From positions 2,294,001 through 2,358,000 of the forward strand of contig CAVWDZ010000001.1 of assembly GCA_963753905.1 (NCBI GenBank): DNA of 64,000 bases. Direction: 5' to 3'. This stretch comes from Bog-756 sp963753905 (GTDB lineage: Bacteria > Actinomycetota > Acidimicrobiia > Acidimicrobiales > RAAP-2). Shown here piece by piece: positions 24,993 to 33,564 of this stretch; position 1 is the first letter of the stretch, and each line of letters begins with the position of its first letter. The position numbers and the translations under genes were made by a program. The notes beneath the pieces are model-generated. The model ran no database searches, was not told where the DNA came from, and worked only from the letters and a program-made list of their open reading frames with translations.

Positions 24993-25309
24993 GACTGCCC
25001 CGAGACGGTCACCGGCGTGGTGGTGGTGGGTGTCGTCGAAGACGAGGTGGCCGACGACGACGGAGCCGTCGAGGAGCCCGAGGAGGTGGAGCTGCTCGAG
25101 GAGGTGGAGCTGCTCGAGGAGGTGCTCCGGTGTGTCACCGTCCCGGCGAGCGCGGAGGTGGCAGGTGCCGAGGCGACCATCAGGCCCAGCCCGGTTGCGC
25201 CGAGGGTGGCCATCACGCCGACGGCCGCCGTGGCGCGGCGCACACGGGTGGTGGTGGCGTCTCTCGATCGCACGGCGGCATCCTGGTGGCTGCGTTGCTG
25301 CTGATCCAT
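24989..25309 (-). CDS. Small Ser/Thr-rich membrane or secreted protein
   Basis: A 106-residue protein of no named family. A charged N-terminus (MDQQQRSHQDAAVRSRD) is followed by one hydrophobic segment (about residues 30-53, with TAAVGVMATLGATGLGLMVA) that could be a signal or anchor. The last ~45 residues are almost all Ser, Thr and Pro. The start is supported by AAAGGA upstream. Part of the Ser tract is encoded by an 18-bp tandem repeat. It heads the operon with apbE, so it could be the outside anchor or acceptor of flavin, but it lacks an obvious D-x-x-[ST]-G-A-T flavinylation motif. Confidence 0.65.
   Translation of the reverse strand: MDQQQRSHQDAAVRSRDATTTRVRRATAAVGVMATLGATGLGLMVASAPATSALAGTVTHRSTSSSSSTSSSSSTSSGSSTAPSSSATSSSTTPTTTTPVTVSGQS
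25080..25127. repeat. 18-bp tandem repeat, 2.7 copies, within Ser-tract codons
   Basis: The unit GAGGAGGTGGAGCTGCTC (plus-strand reading) occurs at 25080-25097 and 25098-25115 and is then partly repeated to 25127. On the minus strand it encodes the poly-Ser/Thr stretch of the small membrane protein, so unit loss or gain would change tail length in frame. Confidence 0.85.
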
Positions 25310-25475
25310 CTCGTGTCCTTTCCGGGGGGGAGTCGGCCTGGGGGAACTCATGAGGGTGATTCGGCGTGCTGCAGGTACCGCTCGGGCCATTGCACCCGCT
25401 TCTCCGCTGAGCCAGCTCCACGTGGGCTGAGCGGTTCCTGTGAACCGGCGGGCCGTCTCCGGACGGGACAGGGAA

Positions 25476-25498
25476 GCTCACAGCGGGCTCACAGGCGG
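25476..25498. promoter_or_regulatory. 11-bp-period direct repeat, candidate response-regulator site
   Basis: GCTCACAG occurs at 25476-25483 and again at 25487-25494, each followed by CGG-like sequence. An 11-bp (one helical turn) direct repeat is the usual layout for dimers of OmpR/PhoB-type regulators. It lies in the 262-bp region between the divergent redox operon and the response regulator gene, so it could serve both directions. No clear -10 element was assigned. Confidence 0.45.
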
Positions 25499-25571
25499 AG
25501 CACACCCCGCCTGCATCGGCCGGTGCGATGCTGGTCGGACCGGCCGTGCGGCCCCACCGGAGGAGAGAGCC

Positions 25572-26273
25572 GTGGAACCCACCCGCAGCCAACGCATCCT
25601 GGTCGTCGACGACGAGCCGTCCATCGTCGACGCCGTGTCGACCTCCCTGCGCTACGAGGGGTTCATCGTGGACGAAGCGGTCAACGGCCGCATCGCCCTG
25701 GCCGCCGCCCAGGAGCAGCCGCCGGACCTCATCGTCCTCGACATCATGCTGCCCGACCTCGACGGGCTCGAGGTGACCCGGCGCCTTCGGGACGGTGGCA
25801 TCCGGGTGCCGATCCTCTTCCTCACCGCACGCGACGCGGTCGAGGACAAGGTGGCCGGCCTCACGGTCGGCGGCGACGACTACGTCACCAAGCCCTTCGC
25901 GCTGGCCGAGATCGTGGCCCGGGTCCACGCCATCCTCCGCCGTATCGGCAATACGCCCGAGGACGACGGCATCCTCCGGTTCGCCGACATCGAGATGGAC
26001 GAGAACGCGCACGAGGTCATCCGGGCCGGACAGGTCGTCCCACTCACGGCGACCGAGTTCAACCTGCTCCGCTTCTTCCTGCTCAATCCCCGACACGTGC
26101 TGTCCAAGTCACAGATCCTCGACCATGTCTGGCACTACGACTTCGGCGGAGACGGAAACGTCGTCGAGACCTATGTGAGCTACCTCCGCAAGAAGCTCGA
26201 GGCAACCGGGCCGCCGGTCATCCACACCGTGCGTCTCGTCGGGTACGCCCTGCGCGAGCCGGCCACGGAGTAG
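25572..26273 (+). CDS. OmpR/PhoB-family two-component response regulator
   Basis: A 233-residue regulator. The receiver domain has the acidic pair in ILVVDDEPS, phospho-acceptor D57 in VLDIMLPDLDGLEV and the switch lysine in DDYVTKPFALAEI. The C-terminal winged helix shows LTATEFNLLRFFLLNPRHVL and VETYVSYLRKKLEA. The GTG start at 25572 is preceded by GGAGGAG at 25559-25565. The cognate kinase gene begins three bases after the stop. Direct repeats upstream suggest autoregulation and possibly control of the divergent redox operon. Confidence 0.93.
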   Translation: MEPTRSQRILVVDDEPSIVDAVSTSLRYEGFIVDEAVNGRIALAAAQEQPPDLIVLDIMLPDLDGLEVTRRLRDGGIRVPILFLTARDAVEDKVAGLTVGGDDYVTKPFALAEIVARVHAILRRIGNTPEDDGILRFADIEMDENAHEVIRAGQVVPLTATEFNLLRFFLLNPRHVLSKSQILDHVWHYDFGGDGNVVETYVSYLRKKLEATGPPVIHTVRLVGYALREPATE

Positions 26274-26276
26274 GCG

Positions 26277-27854
26277 ATGTCCCTCCGCACCCGCCTGCTC
26301 ATCGCGATCGGGGTCATCGCCGTCGCAGCACTGGCCATCGCCGATGTCGTGACCTATTCGGCCCTGCAGTCCTTCCTCTACCAGCGCGTCGACCAGCAGC
26401 TCGACGCCACGCACGGGTTCATCGAGCACACCCTCACCACCGCCAACGGGTTCCCCTGCGCCGGACCCGGAACATTCGACGGGCGGGGCGGCGAGGGTCC
26501 CTCGGGGGCTCCCGGGTCCGGCCAGCAGCCTCCGTTCAACGCCGTGCAGGTCTCCGCCGTCCAGGTCCGGACCACCGCAGGGGCGGTCGTCGGCAACCAG
26601 AGCTGCCCGGCCTATGTGAACAACACCCCCTATACCCCCCTGGTCCCTTCGACCATCACCGGCTTCTCGACGGAGGACAACACCCAGGTCGCGTACTTCA
26701 CCACCCCGTCGGCCCAGTCGGGTGGGCCGGCCTTCCGGGTCAGGGCCTCCGTGCTGGACGACGGGAACTACCTCATCGTGGCCCAGCCGCTCGGGGACAC
26801 GGTGAGCACGCTCCACCACCTCCTCGCCATCGAGCTCATCGTGACCGGTGCGGCCGTCCTGGCGGCCCTCCTCGGCGGGCTCTGGCTGGTCCGGATCGGG
26901 CTCAGGCCTCTCCGGGCCATGGAGGCCACGGCCGAATCGATCGCCGACGGCAACCTGACCGAACGCGTGCCCGGCGAGAACGACTCGACCGAGGTGGGCA
27001 GACTTGCCCGCACGCTCAACGTGATGTTGAACCGGATCGAAGCCGCCTTCGGTGCCCGGGTCGCCTCTGAGCAACGCCTGCGCGACTCGGAGGCCCGACT
27101 CCGGCGGTTCGTCGCCGACGCGTCACACGAATTGCGCACGCCGATCGCGGCCGTCTCGGCGTACGCGGAGCTGTTCGGTCGGGGGGCCTCAGAGCAGAAG
27201 GAGGATCTCGAACGGGTCATGGGTGGGATCCGCACCGAGACCGGGCGCATGGAGCACCTCGTCGCCGACCTCCTCCTGCTGGCCCGACTCGACGAGGGCC
27301 GACCGCTGGAGCTCCGCTCGGTGGACCTGGTGGCGCTGGGCGCCGAGGCGGTCCACACGGCGATGACCGTGGGTCCGTCCTGGCCGGTCACCTTCGAGGC
27401 GTCGCAGCCCATCGAGGTGATGGGCGACCCCACCAGCCTGCGCCAGGTCGTCGACAACCTGCTCGCCAACGTCCGGGCCCACACCCCGCCGGGGACCACC
27501 GCCCGGGTGTCGGTCGAGCCCGAGGACCACGGGGCGACGATCTCGGTGGCCGACACCGGCCAGGGCATGGACCCCGAAGAGGCCGAGCACATCTTCGAGC
27601 GCTTCTACCGCTCCGATCCCAGCCGGTCGCGGCTCCACGGTGGCGCCGGTCTCGGGCTCTCCATCGTGAGCGCCATCGTGGCCGCCCACGGGGGAACCGT
27701 CTCCGCCCGGAGCGCCCCCGGAGAGGGCACGACCTTCACCGTCCACCTCCCCACCACGCCACACGTGGACGAGGCCGACGGGATGGACGGAGCGGAGCCC
27801 CCTGGCGAGGCACCGGTGACCGGCGGTCCGGCCCGAGAGTCGGCACGATCGTGA
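26277..27854 (+). CDS. Sensor histidine kinase
   Basis: A 525-residue membrane kinase. The first membrane span is near residues 8-28, an external sensor region of about 150 residues follows (Pro/Gly-rich, with a few cysteines), and the second span is near 182-208. Then come HAMP, the dimerisation domain with phospho-acceptor H284 (ASHELRTPIAAVSAYAEL), and the ATPase domain with N box (DNLLANVRAHTP), G1 (VADTGQGM) and FERFYRSDPSR ending GAGLGLSIV. It forms an operon with the response regulator. The signal is unknown; the layout resembles the MprB/PrrB-like kinases of actinobacteria. Confidence 0.93.
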   Translation: MSLRTRLLIAIGVIAVAALAIADVVTYSALQSFLYQRVDQQLDATHGFIEHTLTTANGFPCAGPGTFDGRGGEGPSGAPGSGQQPPFNAVQVSAVQVRTTAGAVVGNQSCPAYVNNTPYTPLVPSTITGFSTEDNTQVAYFTTPSAQSGGPAFRVRASVLDDGNYLIVAQPLGDTVSTLHHLLAIELIVTGAAVLAALLGGLWLVRIGLRPLRAMEATAESIADGNLTERVPGENDSTEVGRLARTLNVMLNRIEAAFGARVASEQRLRDSEARLRRFVADASHELRTPIAAVSAYAELFGRGASEQKEDLERVMGGIRTETGRMEHLVADLLLLARLDEGRPLELRSVDLVALGAEAVHTAMTVGPSWPVTFEASQPIEVMGDPTSLRQVVDNLLANVRAHTPPGTTARVSVEPEDHGATISVADTGQGMDPEEAEHIFERFYRSDPSRSRLHGGAGLGLSIVSAIVAAHGGTVSARSAPGEGTTFTVHLPTTPHVDEADGMDGAEPPGEAPVTGGPARESARS

Positions 27855-27948
27855 TCACACGCCGCGGAGCGCGGGACGCCGCACCGCTCCCAGGTCCCGC
27901 ACAGCTGGGTCCCACCGCCGACCGAACCTCTGCCGTCATGCTGACGCC

Positions 27949-29337
27949 ATGAGCGTCGTCCCACTCCCGCGGCCCCGCGCCGACGGGTCCGACACTGCCT
28001 CCGAGGTGGAGATCGTCGTCCCCGTCCACAACGAAGCCCGGCAGCTGGCGGCCAGCATCACCGCCCTCCGGAGCTATCTGGACAGCGCGTTCCCCTTCAC
28101 GACCACGATCTGCATTGCCGACAACGCGAGCACCGACGACACCTGGTCGATCGCCGCGGGCCTTGCCGCCAGCCTCCCCGGGGTACGCGCCGTCCACCTC
28201 GGGCAGCGCGGCCGCGGTCGGGCGGTCCGGGCAGCCTGGACGGCCAGCTCCGCCGAGGTGGTCGCCTACATGGACGTCGATCTCTCGACCGGGCTCGACG
28301 CCCTCCTGCCCCTGGTCGCGCCCCTGCTCTCCGGCCACAGCGACGTGGCCATCGGCTCCCGGCTCGCCCCCGGCGCCCACGTCATCCGCGGTGCACGACG
28401 CGAGCTCATCTCGCGCGGGTACAACCTGCTCCTGCGCGCGGCCCTCCGCAGTCCGTGCACGGATGCCCAGTGCGGGTTCAAGGCGATGCGTCGCGAGGCG
28501 GCGACCCGGCTCCTTCCGCTGGTCGAGGACCAGGCCTGGTTCTTCGACACCGAGCTCCTGATCACCGCGCACCGCCTCGGCCTCCGCATCCACGAGGTGC
28601 CGGTCGACTGGGTGGACGACCTCGATTCGCGGGTGCAGGTCGTACGCACCGCCTGGCTCGATCTCTGCGGCATGTGGCGGGTGATGGGACGGGCATCCCG
28701 ACGGAAGGCGGCTACGGTCAGGGCCCAGCTGCCGGCAGACGCCGGACTCCGCTCGCCGGACACGATGGTGACTGCCGTCACACCCGAGACCGCGTCCGAC
28801 GGGCTCGGGTCCGTGACCCCGTCCTCCGCACCGGGTCGTCTCGGCGATCCGGTGTTCGCCGACGACCTGCTCCGCTTCGCCGGAGTCGGGGCAGCCAGCA
28901 CCCTCGCCTACGTCGGGCTGTTCGCAGCCCTCGAGCCGTCGCTCGGGAGCTATGCGGCCAACCTGATCTCGATCGCCGTGTGCAGCGTGGGCAACACCGC
29001 GGCCCACCGGGGGATGGCCGGCGCCGCACAACTCGGGCTCCCGCGCACCCGGCGCCTCCTGACCGCGACCGTGCTCTTCGGTGTGAGCCTCGCAGCCACC
29101 ACCGGCGCGCTCGTCGTCACCCGGGCCGTCGGGCTCACCGGGCTCCTGCCGGAGCTGGTCGCGGTCACCGCGGCCAATCTGGCGGCGGCTGCCTTCCGGT
29201 TCGCCATCCTCCGCACCCTGGTGTTCCGGCCACGGTTCGGCCCCCGTCTGGCGACGGTCACCCCCGCCGGACGACGGTCCTGCGACGAGATCGCTCCGGC
29301 AGGCGACCGCGCACCGCTCACCGGGAGCGCGCGGTGA
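27949..29337 (+). CDS. GT2 glycosyltransferase fused to GtrA-like membrane domain
   Basis: A 462-residue two-domain protein. Residues ~20-250 are a polyprenyl-phosphate glycosyltransferase of the dolichol-phosphate-mannose-synthase type (EIVVPVHNEARQLAASITAL, DNAST, metal site YMDVDLSTGLDAL, TDAQCGFKAMRREA, WFFDTELLITA). Residues ~300-430 hold four hydrophobic helices like GtrA (FADDLLRFAGVGAASTLAYV). Together they would load a sugar on undecaprenyl phosphate and flip it. The neighbouring membrane glycosyltransferase probably uses the lipid-linked sugar. Its stop overlaps that gene's GTG, so both are co-translated. Confidence 0.87.
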   Translation: MSVVPLPRPRADGSDTASEVEIVVPVHNEARQLAASITALRSYLDSAFPFTTTICIADNASTDDTWSIAAGLAASLPGVRAVHLGQRGRGRAVRAAWTASSAEVVAYMDVDLSTGLDALLPLVAPLLSGHSDVAIGSRLAPGAHVIRGARRELISRGYNLLLRAALRSPCTDAQCGFKAMRREAATRLLPLVEDQAWFFDTELLITAHRLGLRIHEVPVDWVDDLDSRVQVVRTAWLDLCGMWRVMGRASRRKAATVRAQLPADAGLRSPDTMVTAVTPETASDGLGSVTPSSAPGRLGDPVFADDLLRFAGVGAASTLAYVGLFAALEPSLGSYAANLISIAVCSVGNTAAHRGMAGAAQLGLPRTRRLLTATVLFGVSLAATTGALVVTRAVGLTGLLPELVAVTAANLAAAAFRFAILRTLVFRPRFGPRLATVTPAGRRSCDEIAPAGDRAPLTGSAR

Positions 29338-31544
29338 CCGGTCTCGTCCTCGATCCGGAGACGTCCGCCGGCGCGCTCGTCGCCGTGGTGACCGAGCCGG
29401 ACGCGACCTCGACCGAGCCGATCGGTCCGCCCACGCCCGCACCCCCGTCGGGCCGGGCCCGGCGCCTGCTGCGTGGACGACCGGAGGATCCGGCGTGGGT
29501 CCGCCCGTCGCTGGTCGCCCTGCTCGTCGGCACGGGGATCCTCTACCTGTGGGGCCTCGACCGGTCCGGCTGGGCCAACAGCTTCTACTCGGCGGCGGTC
29601 CAGGCCGGAACCAAGAGCTGGAAGGCCTTCTTCTTCGGCTCGTTCGACTCCTCCAATTTCATCACCGTGGACAAACCGCCGGCCGCTCTCTGGGTCATGG
29701 ACATCTCGGCGCGCCTGTTCGGCGTGAACTCCTGGAGCATCCTGGTCCCCCAGGCCCTCGAGGGAGTCGCCACGGTCGGACTGCTCTATGCCTGTGTGCG
29801 GCGGTGGTTCCCCCCGGGGGCGGCGCTGCTGGCCGGCGCGGTCATGGCCCTGACCCCGGTGGCCGCCCTCATGTTCCGGTTCAACAACCCCGACGCACTC
29901 CTCACGTTGGTGCTCACCGGCGCCGCGTACGCGACCATCCGGGCACTCGAGGCGGGACGGACCCGCTGGATGGTCCTGGCCGGGACGCTGATCGGCTTCG
30001 GCTTCATCACCAAGATGCTGCAGGCATTGATCCTCATGCCGGTGCTGGCCCTCGTCTACCTCCTCGCCGGGCCGCCCAAGCTGGGTCGTCGCATCGTGCA
30101 GCTCGTCTACACCGGGATCGCCCTCATCGTGTCGGCCGGGTGGTGGGTGGCCGTCGTGGAGCTGACCCCGGCATCGGACCGTCCCTACATCGGCGGGTCC
30201 ACCGACAACAGCCTCCTCAATCTGATCTTCGGATACAACGGCATCGGTCGGCTCAGCGGGAACGAGACGGGCAGCGTCGGCGGCGGAACCACCCCCGGCT
30301 CGATGTGGGGACCCACCGGGTGGAACCGGCTCTTCCTCAAGTCGATGGGCGGCCAGATCTCGTGGCTCATCCCCGGTGCACTCGTCGGGCTGGTCGCCGT
30401 GCTCTGGCTGACCCGGAGGGCGCCGCGCTGCGACCGGGTCCGGGCCGCCTTCCTCCTCTTCGGCGGCTGGCTCCTCCTGACCGGAGCGGTCTTCAGCTTC
30501 GCCCAGGGGATCATCCACCCCTACTACACGGTCGCCCTGGCCCCTGCCGTCGGCGCGCTGGTCGGCATGGGAGCGTCGGTCCTCTGGCGGCGCCGTGTCG
30601 AGCTCCTCCCACGGCTGGCCCTCGCCGCCGCCGTGCTCGCCACCATCGCCTGGGCCTTCGTCCTCCTCGGCTGGAGCCCGCACTGGTACCCGGCACTGCG
30701 CTGGATCATCCTCTGCGTCGGCATCGCGGCGGCCCTGGCGATCGTCCTCCTGCCCAGGGCGCGCGCCGTGCTGGCCGCAGGCGCCGGGGGGCTCGCCATC
30801 GCCGCCATCATCACCGGGCCGGCCGCGTACTCGCTCGAGACCGCAGCCACGCCGGCAGCAGGGGCCATCCCGTCGGCCGGGCCGGCCGTCCAGGGCGGGG
30901 GCGTCGGCCCGGGCGGAGGCTTCGGAGGCTTCGGAGGAGGCGGAGGTCGACCGGGCGGGTTCGGTGGCGGGGGGAGCTTCACCGTCCCCAAGGGCTTCAC
31001 CCTGCCCAACGGCATCCGGTTGCCGCGCTCGTTCACCATTCCGCGCTCGGTCTTCCGGGGTGGTGCCGGCGGGTTCCCTGGTCCCGGCGGGTTCCCGGGA
31101 GCCGGGGGTGGCCCGGGGTTCGGTGGTGGGCGCCGAGGATTCGGTGGTGCCCCGGGTGGCGGGGGCGGTGCGGGCGGACTGCTCAACCCGTCGACCCCGG
31201 CAGCACAAGTGACCGCGCTCCTCCGAGCGGATGCATCGAAGTTCTCGTGGGTGGCTGCGACGACCGGCGCCAACTCGGCCGCCGGATTCCAGCTCGCGTC
31301 GGGCGACCCGGTCATGGCCATCGGTGGCTTCAACGGGACCGACCCGGCGCCCACGCTCACCGAGTTCGAGGCGGACGTGGCCGAGGGAAAGATCCACTAC
31401 TACATCGGAGGAGGCGGGATCTTCGGCGGCTTCCGCGGCGGGAACGGCTCCACGGACGCGTCAGAGATCTCGGCCTGGGTGGCCTCCCACTTCACCGCCC
31501 GGACCGTCGACGGGACCACCCTCTACGACCTCACCGCGCACTGA
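29334..31544 (+). CDS. GT39-type membrane glycosyltransferase with Gly-rich linker
   Basis: A 736-residue integral membrane protein of the ArnT/PMT_2 type, which transfers sugars from a polyprenyl-phosphate donor outside the membrane. The first outer loop contains FYSAAVQAGTKSWKAFFFGS followed by the conserved acidic NFITVDKPPAALWVMDISA, and about a dozen helices follow. Between roughly residues 520 and 620 there is a low-complexity Gly/Phe/Pro-rich segment. A ~110-residue soluble C-terminal domain follows (LLNPSTPAAQVTALLRADAS to YDLTAH). Acceptor and sugar are unknown. It is co-translated with the polyprenyl-phosphate sugar synthase upstream. Confidence 0.87.
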   Translation: MTGLVLDPETSAGALVAVVTEPDATSTEPIGPPTPAPPSGRARRLLRGRPEDPAWVRPSLVALLVGTGILYLWGLDRSGWANSFYSAAVQAGTKSWKAFFFGSFDSSNFITVDKPPAALWVMDISARLFGVNSWSILVPQALEGVATVGLLYACVRRWFPPGAALLAGAVMALTPVAALMFRFNNPDALLTLVLTGAAYATIRALEAGRTRWMVLAGTLIGFGFITKMLQALILMPVLALVYLLAGPPKLGRRIVQLVYTGIALIVSAGWWVAVVELTPASDRPYIGGSTDNSLLNLIFGYNGIGRLSGNETGSVGGGTTPGSMWGPTGWNRLFLKSMGGQISWLIPGALVGLVAVLWLTRRAPRCDRVRAAFLLFGGWLLLTGAVFSFAQGIIHPYYTVALAPAVGALVGMGASVLWRRRVELLPRLALAAAVLATIAWAFVLLGWSPHWYPALRWIILCVGIAAALAIVLLPRARAVLAAGAGGLAIAAIITGPAAYSLETAATPAAGAIPSAGPAVQGGGVGPGGGFGGFGGGGGRPGGFGGGGSFTVPKGFTLPNGIRLPRSFTIPRSVFRGGAGGFPGPGGFPGAGGGPGFGGGRRGFGGAPGGGGGAGGLLNPSTPAAQVTALLRADASKFSWVAATTGANSAAGFQLASGDPVMAIGGFNGTDPAPTLTEFEADVAEGKIHYYIGGGGIFGGFRGGNGSTDASEISAWVASHFTARTVDGTTLYDLTAH

Positions 31545-32174
31545 TCAGCGGGCTGGGCGGGTCATGGTGAACAGGGGAGGTCCCCCGGGGCTGGGCGTCA
31601 ACCGCTCCGTCTCGTCGAAGCCGAACCTCCGGTAGTAGGCGAGGTTGGCCTCCTTCTGGGTCTCCAGATAGCAGGGCAGGCCCTCCCGGTCGATCGAGGC
31701 GAGGGACGGTTCGAGCAGCGTCGTGCCGATGCCCCGCCGCCACGCCATCGGGTCGACCGCCAGCAGGGTCAGATACCAGTGCTCGCCACCGGGGTGGGCA
31801 CGTTCCATTGCGGTCACGTACCGCATCCCGACCAGCAGGGACGGCGGCCGCGGGACGAGCGCCCGCAGCGCGCCGGCCATCTCGCGGGCCTGGAGCCACC
31901 CCGACAGCGGAAAGGTGCCGGGGCGCTGCCAGGCGCAGATGCCGACCAGGGTTCCCGCCTCGTCCCGGGCACCGGTGACCACCGCGGCGTCACCGAGCAC
32001 CGCCAGGTGGCTCCGCAGGTAGAGGAACAGCCCGCGGACCCGTAGCCGCGGTTCGCCTGACAGGTGTACGAAGAACGGGTCGTCGTAGAAGCTGCGGGCG
32101 CCGAGGACCGCCGCCTCGTCGAGGGTGCGACGGTCGAGACGCAGGGAGGCGTAGGAGAACCCGGGCGGCGCCAT
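31545..32174 (-). CDS. GNAT-family N-acetyltransferase
   Basis: A 209-residue acetyltransferase. Acetyl-CoA-binding motif A is LAVDPMAWRRGIGTTLLEPS near residues 140-160, preceded by the beta-4 strand EHWYLTL and followed by CYLETQKEANLAYYRRFGF, a standard GNAT ending. The N-terminal part (DPFFVHLSGEPRLR) resembles GNAT proteins that act on small molecules. The substrate is unknown. It ends base-to-base with the convergent glycosyltransferase gene, leaving no space for a separate terminator. Confidence 0.85.
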   Translation of the reverse strand: MAPPGFSYASLRLDRRTLDEAAVLGARSFYDDPFFVHLSGEPRLRVRGLFLYLRSHLAVLGDAAVVTGARDEAGTLVGICAWQRPGTFPLSGWLQAREMAGALRALVPRPPSLLVGMRYVTAMERAHPGGEHWYLTLLAVDPMAWRRGIGTTLLEPSLASIDREGLPCYLETQKEANLAYYRRFGFDETERLTPSPGGPPLFTMTRPAR

Positions 32175-32285
32175 GGCGCGCAGAGTACCCGCTCACCTGA
32201 TCCAGGGGCGGCCGGGACACTGCCGTGGACACGTCCGCGATCGGGGAGGGCCATGATGGAGGAGACCCCTGACCGAGGAGACGCA

Positions 32286-33554
32286 GTGCCGATCAACGTG
32301 ACCCCGATTGCCGGCCTCGACCCGGCCGTGAACGACCTCCGCCGGCGGACGGCCGACTTCATCAACGCGGAGATCCTGCCCAACGAGGAGGTGCTCTGGC
32401 GGTCGCGGCGCTCCTCCGAGCTGACCGGGGAGGACCGCGAGGACAGTCGGCGCCGCAGCATCGAGCTGCGCGACCAGATCAAGGGCAAGATCAAACAGGC
32501 CGGCCTCTGGGCACCCCACCTGCCCAAGGAGTACGGGGGGATGGGCCTCGACTTCCTGGAGCTCGCCTACGTCTACGAGATCCTCGCCTACGCCGTCGGC
32601 GCCTCGTCGCTGTTCGGGATCGCGGCCCCCAACTCCGGCAACGCCAACGTGTTGGTCAAGTACGGGACCGAGGAGCAGAAGCGCACGTGGCTCCTCCCGC
32701 TCATCGAGGGCGAGATGGAGTCCGGCTTCTCGATGACCGAGCCCGACCACGCCGGGTCCGATCCGCGTTCGATCGCGACCGAAGCGGTTCGCGAGGGAGA
32801 CGAGTGGGTCATCAACGGTCACAAGTGGTTCACCTCGAACGGCACAGCGGCCGACTTCTTCATCGTGATGTGCCGGGCCAACGACCCGACCGGAGAGCTC
32901 GGCAGCCCGGGCCGGATGACCCAGATCATCGTGCCGGCCAAGACGGAGGGGGTGCACATCATCCGGGGGATCGGAATCTTCGGGCACTCGACCTCCGACC
33001 ACTGCGAGATCAGATACGAGAACGTGCGGGTGCCGATCCAGAACACGCTCGGTCTGGTCGGCCAGGGGCACCAGGCGGCCCAGGACCGGCTCGGGGCAGG
33101 CCGCGTCTATCACTGCATGAACTCGGTCGGTCAGATGTGGCGGGCGTTCGACCTGATGGTCGAACGGTCCCTCGACCGCCAGGTCCACGGCGGCCTCCTC
33201 AAGGACAAGCAGTTCATCCAGGGATTCATCGCCGAGAGCTTCATGGACGTGCAGTCGGCCCGGTTGATGACGATCGACGCCGCCCACAAAGTGGCCGACG
33301 GGGACCCGGACGTCCGGACGGCGATCTCGGCCATCAAGGTGTTCGTGCCCGCCGCGTACCACCGCGTGGTCGACCGTGCCATCCAGGTGTGGGGTGGGGC
33401 CGGGGTCAGCAACGACCTCCCCCTCGCCCAGATGTACCTGACCGCCAGGGTCCTCCGGCTGGCCGACGGGCCCGACGAGGTCCACAAGATCCTGATGGCG
33501 AAGACCATCATCCACCGGTACGAGGACGGGGAGAGCTGGGACTTCGGGCGCTGA
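32286..33554 (+). CDS. Acyl-CoA dehydrogenase family protein (ACAD10/11-like)
   Basis: A 422-residue FAD enzyme that would make trans-2-enoyl-CoA from acyl-CoA. FAD/substrate motifs are FSMTEPDHAGSDPRSI and INGHKWFTSNGTAADFFIVM. The C-terminal helical domain has QVWGGAGVSNDLPLAQMYLT and RLADGPDEVHK. The DGPDEVH ending groups it with ACAD10/11-like rather than short-chain enzymes. The start is ambiguous: GTG at 32286 has GAGGAG five bases upstream and begins just before the conserved part; ATGs at 32253/32256 have GGGAGG upstream and would add about ten residues. Confidence 0.87.
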   Translation: MPINVTPIAGLDPAVNDLRRRTADFINAEILPNEEVLWRSRRSSELTGEDREDSRRRSIELRDQIKGKIKQAGLWAPHLPKEYGGMGLDFLELAYVYEILAYAVGASSLFGIAAPNSGNANVLVKYGTEEQKRTWLLPLIEGEMESGFSMTEPDHAGSDPRSIATEAVREGDEWVINGHKWFTSNGTAADFFIVMCRANDPTGELGSPGRMTQIIVPAKTEGVHIIRGIGIFGHSTSDHCEIRYENVRVPIQNTLGLVGQGHQAAQDRLGAGRVYHCMNSVGQMWRAFDLMVERSLDRQVHGGLLKDKQFIQGFIAESFMDVQSARLMTIDAAHKVADGDPDVRTAISAIKVFVPAAYHRVVDRAIQVWGGAGVSNDLPLAQMYLTARVLRLADGPDEVHKILMAKTIIHRYEDGESWDFGR

Positions 33555-33564
33555 CCACGCCGCG

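Noticed and set aside
25080..25127. Tandem repeat considered as a CRISPR or regulatory repeat
   Set aside because: Units are contiguous without spacers and in frame with a Ser-tract coding region.
24081..25304. Plus-strand acidic frame ending opposite the Ser-rich gene
   Set aside because: Its LLEEVE repeats are the mirror of the Ser-tract repeat; the minus strand has overlapping genes with ApbE motifs and a good ribosome site.
30900..31190. GGC/GGT-rich stretch considered as a non-coding repeat array
   Set aside because: It keeps frame as a Gly-rich linker inside the GT39-type protein with intact coding on both sides.
28950..31397. Open minus-strand frame of about 815 codons opposite the glycosyltransferase genes
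   Set aside because: Composition is Glu/Gly/Arg/His-biased without any motif; the plus-strand proteins are well supported.
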